Assembly: GCA_050084985.1 (NCBI GenBank)
Contig: JBITNC010000002.1
Coordinates: 40,114,001-40,178,000 of the forward strand
DNA length: 64,000 nucleotides
Source: Nageia nagi
Lineage: Eukaryota; Pinophyta
Reading direction: 5' to 3'
Made by a program: the position numbers and the translations under genes. Shown piece after piece: positions 57,980 to 64,000 of the stretch. Each line of letters starts with the position of its first letter. Within the stretch, counting starts at the first letter, position 1. A model generated the notes under the pieces. The model made no database searches and had not been told where the DNA came from. It worked only from the letters and a program-made list of their open reading frames with translations.

Positions 57980-60877
57980 AGTGGGTGCAGATGCTGCGAT
58001 CAGTGGAGTCCATGCAACGAGGAGCGCGGAGGTGGGCAGGAGGAGAGGGCACACGGGGACGGATCCACCAGGGAGGAGGGCTGCGGCATCGCGTGGCGGA
58101 GGCGGAGGAGACGAAGGAGACGTCGTGCGGTGGGAGGTGGACGCGGGGGCGACGGTGGATAGGAGGAGCCACCAGGGAGGTGGGTGACGGAGCGCAGAGC
58201 GGCAGTGGGCGGGAGGAGCCACCAGAGGCCGCACGCGCGCGGAGGACCCCCCCGTTGTAATTTGGATTTAATTTAATTGATTTAATTTGGACCCCCTAAA
58301 TATAATTTTGATTTAATTTTTATCTAATGACCCCCCCAATAGATATTTATTTATTGTGATTGTAAATAAATTGAAAAAACACAATAAAAAATATATATAT
58401 ATAGGTTTGAGTATTTAAATAGATTAAAATATATGTAATTTTGTTTTGATTATTGTAAACAAAATTAAACAAAATTAAACAAAATAAAACTATATATTTG
58501 TGATTATGTTTTAAACAAAATCAAAATATATATATATATATAAATATAGATAATTTGAGCTTTTGCAACTCAAAAAACAAATTGTCCTCCTTTTATTTTT
58601 GGAAATGTTGATGCCTTTTGCTTAGGATCATATCACTAACTCACTAATGATAGTATATATGAGAAATTTCATAATAATACATTACTACTAACATAAAAAA
58701 TGTTAGTACAAGTATTGCTATTTTGCATCATATATTGGTATTAAATCAAATAATTGAACCAACACAACTTTTAAGTTCAATATAACATGACCAACAAATT
58801 ACAATTGTTGTATACTAACCCTTTTTAAAAGAACTATAGCAATTTAAACTTGCAAGTAACATAGAGGATTAGTAAAAAATTGCAACTTGTTAATCATAAC
58901 TTAAAAAAAGGGACTAACACATAGCAAATAAGGTGTTAGTAGCATTATGTAATAATCAAAATAAATGACCAAATGAGGAGAATCTTTATACCTGCTCTTT
59001 AAAATTTACCTCACCAAGGGGGTGAAAGATGAGGAGTGAAGAAGGATGAACCTTCAAGATGTAGCTTCCACACCAAAAGAAGAGCTTCCACAACAAGGAG
59101 AATGTCTACACACTCCTTGCAAAGCTCACGGGATATGCACACGTGGATTCCACACTGCCATTTCCGAATCCTCTTCAAATCCCCGCTGCATAGGAGCTCA
59201 TTCGATTTTTCCCAAGCGCATATGCACCCAACGGATCCAATGGAGGGCTTCATGTTTGCATGGTGCAGACCAGTTTCCTGGCCTGCGATGCATGCAGCAT
59301 ATGCACTCTACGGAGCATTCAACGGGTCCTCCAACATGTTTGCCAAGATGCATGGTGCAAACCATGTTTTATGCCCTGCAATCATCATACCTTCGGTGGT
59401 CAACAGCCGCCCCATGCACCTCCAACGACCTCCATCGCCTTGGACTCCTTCTACCACCCTCCTCCACACTTTGCTCTCTCCTGCCACCCCTGCCCAGCTT
59501 CTCCACCACCCTGAGGCTTCCACTTGGCTCCTTCCCATTTTTTTTGTCAACTTTAGTTGTTGAGCCTTAATTTTTTACCCACTACCTATTTACTTTGATT
59601 TTTTTAAAAAACACAAGGGGGGAGTCATATTTTACAACTACCATGCATTTAATTGTTTATTGACTTAGGAGTATTTTTTTAGTGCTTAAACTAGGAGCAG
59701 CATTAAAAATTGGGGTCTGGGTCTCCTATTACAACTTACACACTTATCCTTCTTAGGCATTTTTCCTTACTTGCTTCCAAGTCAATTGCTCCCATTAAAT
59801 GCACTTAGGCATACTTAGCCTATTTCTACTATTCTACTCAACATTGCATGTTTCATTTAAGTGCATATGCCATCTCTAAGCATAGTAAAAAGGGATACAT
59901 CTTTAAGTAAAAAGGGGGGGACTTGGTATAATTTTTTTTTACTTAAATTTTATCTAGATGTTGCATATGATGCATGTATCTTGTTTGAAGAATAAAACAT
60001 GCTTAGGACTTAAATTTTTAATGCATGATGCATGCTTACTTAAATTTTTTAAGTAATGAAACAATGCATGTTATGAATTAAATACTAAGTAGGACTTAGT
60101 TCTTTGTTTAATTCATTAAGTGCTTGAATAAATTGAGAAAAATATGAAAAATGTAAAAGTCCTTTAGGGGTTAGAACAAAACCCATTGGACTCAATTTTT
60201 GGCCTCTTAAGGTTACAAGTTCGTGTGGATGGAGTATTTTCACTTTACTTTATATTTTTTGCACATTTGCTTATACTTGCAATACGCAAAAATTTGAAAA
60301 GTAACCTCTAAAATGAATACATCCGCACGTATTTTCCACAACATGACTTGTTTGGGGAGCCATGAGGTGAGGACAGGGCAGACTGGAGCCCTTTTAGTCC
60401 GAAGAACCGAGTGGTGGTAAGTCCGTCTTAATTGCCCCTAAGACCTCTGTTGGATTGGACATAACTCTATTAGGTGGACAGGCATGTGTGTAGTGATACC
60501 ACATGTTCGCACGTCCATTCAGGGATTATCCTGATAACCTAGGAGGAAAACTGAAACCCTTAATCAAGATAATTAAAATGGCCGGTCCAAGATACATCGG
60601 ATCCTTAGAAAATAGTAGGTACTTCTCCTTGTGAGAGTATATCACTGACCAAGGTGAACTGGTTGAGGACTGGTAGTACCTGGGCTCCACCTTGCGGGCA
60701 TCCAGGTGAAGGCCTAATTCTATACAAGAAAACAACCCCAACTTTATCCTTCTATGGATCGTGGTTAATGAGTTTACACATGTGGGACATGTTTGCTTAT
60801 TAGATGTTTTATATGTATAGATGGAAAAATTGTACAAGTTTACATTCTTATTGCATATTTATTTATTTTTTGTAGCA
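57980..60877 (+). mobile_element. Copia element B: long leader (2.9 kb)
   Basis: Non-coding region between primer site and gag. It contains a GC-rich block (57985-58257), an AT-rich stretch, a balanced-composition block (58980-59570) open in several frames, and a 3' part (60160-60877) shared with element C. The last bases before the start codon (tttattttttgtagcaATGG) look like a 3' splice site, so gag may be expressed from a spliced leader. Confidence 0.6.
57985..58257. other. GC-rich, purine-biased block in leader of B
   Basis: About 270 bp dominated by ggagg, gcgg and cgg words, in sharp contrast to the AT-rich surroundings. It is open in several frames on both strands, which follows from its low stop-codon density. 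Origin unknown. Confidence 0.7.
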
Positions 60878-63800
60878 ATGGTTGAAACCTTCGTTCCCAA
60901 GCACATACTCGATGGTTCCAACTTTGGAATATGGGTACCTCGTATGAAAGCCGAGTTACAAGCAAGGAAGCTGTGGCAGATAGTTAGTGAAGATGCGGTT
61001 GCTCCTACCGATGAGAAGGCTCTTGAAGTATACAACTCAAAGAATGAGTTAGCAACTTCCATGATTTACCGTGCAGTTTCAGATGATGTCCTTCTCATGA
61101 TTTCTTCATCAACTTCAGCAAAGGAAGCTTGGGATAGGTTAAAGAAAATTTACCTTGGGTCCAAATTTTCAAGGAGGTTTACCATTCTACAAAAGTTGTT
61201 GCAGTATCGACAAAGTGAAGATGAAAGTGCCTCCATCTACTTAAACAAAATCATTGACCTCAGGACACAATTGGTTGGTTGTGGGTGCAACTGGATCAAT
61301 GATGAGTTCATGGTCTTCATCATTCTACAAAGCCTTACTACAAAGTTCAGCAACTTTGTCACGGTTATGGAAACAAGGCTCGATGATGAAGAAGATGTCA
61401 TCTCACTTGATAACCTTTCTAGACTCCTTCTGAAGCATGAGGAAACTTTGAACAAGAAAATGTTGAACCTTTCTCCAAAGGACAATAGCATTGCTCTAGG
61501 AGCAACCAAAACTCCTTTCAAGAAAAAGTTCAAACATTACAAATTCAAAGACAACAAGTCCTCATCTACCTTCAGGAAGTATGACAAAAAGGGCAACAAC
61601 AACAACAATCATGGCAACTACAGGCACATGAATGATAAAGCAGGATCAAGCAATCCAACACCTCAAGAAAAGTTTGATGGGAATTGTAACTTCTGTGGTA
61701 TCTTTGGGCACAAAGAGTATGATTGTCGCAAAAAGAAATTTGCTCAAAAAGGAAAGGGAAATACAAATGTGAGAAATTTCAATAATAAAAAGAAGAACAA
61801 GCATGCTGCTTCTGTTGCCTACTACTCAATGACTCAAACTATTTCAAAAGATTGGATTATTGATTCAGGATGCACTAATCACATGTGTTATGAAAAAGAT
61901 AAGTTTGAAAACTTTCATAAGTACAAAAAGGATGCAGTTGTGATAGGTGATAATACAGTCCTTGATGTTCACGGAATAGGGAGTGTGAAGATTCATGGAA
62001 AGACTCTTGATAATGTCTTTTATGTGCCTAAACTAAGGATGAATCTCATCTCCGTGATTCAAGTTACAAGGAAAGGATGCTCATTTGAGTTTACCTCACA
62101 CTCTTCGTGTGTTAAGAAAGGACTTGCCACTTTGATGAAAGGATCAGTAAAAGATGACCTTTATATTGTGGATCAAGTACCTTCAAAGATTTGTCTTGCT
62201 ACAAATGTTTGTTCAAAAGGTAATCTTTGGCATCAACGATTAGGACACCTTAACCACAAGAGTATTCAAGCTATGAAAACTCAAGAACTTGTGGAAGGTT
62301 TACCTAATATTTCACCCACAGTTGGTCTTTGTGAAAGGTGCATTCTAGGAAAGATGCATAGGCAAAAGTTTGAAAAAGATAAGGCAACTCGGGCTACTTG
62401 TCCTCTTCAGCTTGTGCATTCAGATTTGATGGGTCCATTTCAGACTAAGTCACTAGGTGGAGCTTCTTATGTTCTGACCTTCATTGACGACTTCAGTAGG
62501 ATGACATTTGGTTATCTACTTGAGCACAAGGATCAAACTTTTGACAGGTTTCAAGACTTCAAGGCACTTGTTGAAAATCAAACTGATTTTAAGATCAAGA
62601 TGCTGAGATCTGACAATGGGGGTGAATATAATAGCAATGAGTTTAACGAATTTTGTGTTAAACACGAGATTAAGCGACAATTCATAATCCCTTACACCCC
62701 TCAGCAAAATGGCATTGCTGAAGGGAAGAATCGCACCATTATGGAAATGGCAAGATGCATGTTGGGTAACCTTCCTAGTTTCTTATGGGGTGAAGCTGTT
62801 CACACTGCTATTCACACCCTAAATAGGTGTCCTACTAAGGTAGTTGAAGGTAAAACTCCATATGAAGCATGGACAGGAAAGAAACCTAACCTCTCACACT
62901 TCAGGGTCTTCGGTTGTGATGCATTTGCCTTCATTACCTCAGAGAAAAGAAAGAAGCTAGATAAACGATCAGAAAAATGCATCTTTGTGGGGTATGATAA
63001 TCAGCATAGAGGTTACAGGATCTACTCTTCATCCCATAAAATAGTCTTTGTGTCTAGGGATGTTAATTTCAATGAACTTTCTGAGGATACGACCTCTCAT
63101 GCTGAAGTGTCTGATACAGATGATTCTTCACCTGCACCTAACTGGTTGGATGAGCATGTAGAGAAGTCACCACAAGAGCAAAATTCTCCAGCACAGAGAA
63201 TTACAAGAAGTATGACCTTGAATAAATCCTTATTTGCCAAAATTGATAATATGCATGAGCCATCAACCTTCAAAGAAGCTTCCAAGCAAGAGTGTTGGAT
63301 GGAAGCTATCAAAGTTGAGTATGAGGCTCTCATGAAAAATGAAACTTGGGATTTGGTTCCTTATCCCAATGAGAAAAATATAATTGGCAATAAATGGATA
63401 TACAAGGTCAAGTACAATTCTGATGGAAAAATTGAAAAATACAAGGCAAGATTAGTGGCCAAAGGATTCGCTCAAAAATATGGTATTGATTATGAGGAAA
63501 CCTTTGCTCCTGTAGCCAAGATGCCTACTGTCAGAATAATTCTTGCTCTTTCTGCAGCTCAAGGATGGAAAGCTTTTCAACTTGATGTCAAAAGTGCATT
63601 TCTCAATGGTGACTTGGATGTTGAAATCTACATGAATCAACCAGAAGGATTTATTCCAGAAGGAAAAGAGACTCTTGTGTGCAAACTAAAGAAGTCTTTG
63701 TATGGACTTAAGCAAGCACCTAGAGCATGGTACAAGAAAATTTCAGGATTCTTTGCAGATATTGGTTTTTCCAAGTGCTTCTCAGATTCAGATCTATATG

Positions 63801-64000
63801 TACTCAATCAAGGAAAAGACATGGTCATCATTCTCCTTTATGTGGATGATCTTCTCATAACAGGCAATAATATTGAAATCATCCAAGAGTGCATCTCCAA
63901 ACTCAAGGCAACATTTGAAATGACTGATCTAGGTCTATTGCATTACTATCTTGGGATGCAAGTATACCAACACAAAGATTGTACTTATCTTAGTCAATCT
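60878..64000 (+). CDS. Copia element B gag-pol polyprotein, intact, runs off the window
   Basis: One uninterrupted frame of 1,041 codons from ATG 60878 to the window end; RNase H would lie beyond. Gag (UBN2-type) occupies about residues 1-260; zinc knuckle CNFCGIFGHKEYDC at 270-283 has all ligands. Protease DSG is at 329-331, GAG-pre-integrase NLWHQRLGH near 449-457, and integrase catalytic D516, D579, E615 have canonical D-x35-E spacing. RT has FQLDVKSAF with D903 and YVDD at 988-991. These act in the cytoplasmic particle (reverse transcription) and nucleus (integration). No stop or frameshift was found by reading the frame throughout, so the element may be young and possibly competent; the start is the first ATG, directly after an acceptor-like site. 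Confidence 0.95.
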   Translation, partial: MVETFVPKHILDGSNFGIWVPRMKAELQARKLWQIVSEDAVAPTDEKALEVYNSKNELATSMIYRAVSDDVLLMISSSTSAKEAWDRLKKIYLGSKFSRRFTILQKLLQYRQSEDESASIYLNKIIDLRTQLVGCGCNWINDEFMVFIILQSLTTKFSNFVTVMETRLDDEEDVISLDNLSRLLLKHEETLNKKMLNLSPKDNSIALGATKTPFKKKFKHYKFKDNKSSSTFRKYDKKGNNNNNHGNYRHMNDKAGSSNPTPQEKFDGNCNFCGIFGHKEYDCRKKKFAQKGKGNTNVRNFNNKKKNKHAASVAYYSMTQTISKDWIIDSGCTNHMCYEKDKFENFHKYKKDAVVIGDNTVLDVHGIGSVKIHGKTLDNVFYVPKLRMNLISVIQVTRKGCSFEFTSHSSCVKKGLATLMKGSVKDDLYIVDQVPSKICLATNVCSKGNLWHQRLGHLNHKSIQAMKTQELVEGLPNISPTVGLCERCILGKMHRQKFEKDKATRATCPLQLVHSDLMGPFQTKSLGGASYVLTFIDDFSRMTFGYLLEHKDQTFDRFQDFKALVENQTDFKIKMLRSDNGGEYNSNEFNEFCVKHEIKRQFIIPYTPQQNGIAEGKNRTIMEMARCMLGNLPSFLWGEAVHTAIHTLNRCPTKVVEGKTPYEAWTGKKPNLSHFRVFGCDAFAFITSEKRKKLDKRSEKCIFVGYDNQHRGYRIYSSSHKIVFVSRDVNFNELSEDTTSHAEVSDTDDSSPAPNWLDEHVEKSPQEQNSPAQRITRSMTLNKSLFAKIDNMHEPSTFKEASKQECWMEAIKVEYEALMKNETWDLVPYPNEKNIIGNKWIYKVKYNSDGKIEKYKARLVAKGFAQKYGIDYEETFAPVAKMPTVRIILALSAAQGWKAFQLDVKSAFLNGDLDVEIYMNQPEGFIPEGKETLVCKLKKSLYGLKQAPRAWYKKISGFFADIGFSKCFSDSDLYVLNQGKDMVIILLYVDDLLITGNNIEIIQECISKLKATFEMTDLGLLHYYLGMQVYQHKDCTYLSQS

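Noticed and set aside
57918-58260. Overlapping ORFs on both strands in the GC-rich block
   Set aside because: Openness on several frames comes from the lack of A/T-rich stop codons; no domain.
59036-59570. Two overlapping + strand ORFs of 174-175 residues
   Set aside because: Both frames, and parts of the minus strand, are open at once; within the leader of a copia element and without a recognisable domain. An internal imperfect repeat (tgcatggtgcaNaccaNgttt) adds to the doubt.
60859-63640. Minus-strand ORFs opposite the B polyprotein
   Set aside because: Shadows of the real plus-strand gag-pol frame.

Overview
The window reads as plant nuclear DNA, most likely from a gymnosperm (conifer-type) genome. 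It is AT-rich and filled with decayed and nested LTR retrotransposons. It holds one recognisable host gene, whose exons are scattered over at least 32 kb by introns of about 9.2 kb and 19.5 kb. The gymnosperm assignment is an inference from intron size and repeat density; nothing here fixes a species. I see no bacterial, organellar, CRISPR or rRNA/tRNA gene features.

Host gene (+ strand, 7152-39425): eight exons encode the C-terminal ~383 residues of a TFIIIC subunit 5 homologue (GTF3C5/Sfc1-type, RNA polymerase III transcription). All seven introns are GT...AG and every splice phase is consistent, including a 63-nt exon at 16884-16946. The 5' exons were not found and probably lie left of the window.

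Left part (1-7151): a BED zinc-finger (hAT-type) transposase relic on the minus strand and an LTR-like block near 3-5 kb. Intron 7707-16883: a 24-bp minisatellite beside a ~100-bp-arm inverted repeat (foldback-like), LTR pieces, and an unidentified element interior with a 216-codon ORF. Intron 17320-36813: a 150-bp tandem duplication, then long arrays of degenerate ~360-370-bp repeats followed by TATA boxes. One array is split by a complete but apparently non-autonomous LTR element (25256-31085, minus strand, TSD atcta). A truncated Ty3/gypsy element follows (32.2-35.8 kb, minus strand; LTR, PBS, gag, protease and part of RT).

Downstream of the gene: ~3 kb of unassigned DNA, AT microsatellites with a MITE-like inverted repeat (42.5-43.1 kb), a decayed minus-strand gypsy pol (44.6-48.4 kb), then a stack of related Ty1/copia elements with LTRs in alternating orientation. 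These are D (minus, 48.4-49.4 kb, remnant), C (plus, LTR and leader, 49.9-52.1 kb), A (minus, 52.1-57.5 kb, nine premature stops, no frameshift) and B (plus, 57.5 kb to the window end). B carries one uninterrupted gag-protease-integrase-RT frame of at least 1,041 codons. The best reading is serial nesting: A landed in the leader of C, and B landed in the gag start of A. No new enzymatic system is evident; the interest lies in gene architecture and repeat structure.
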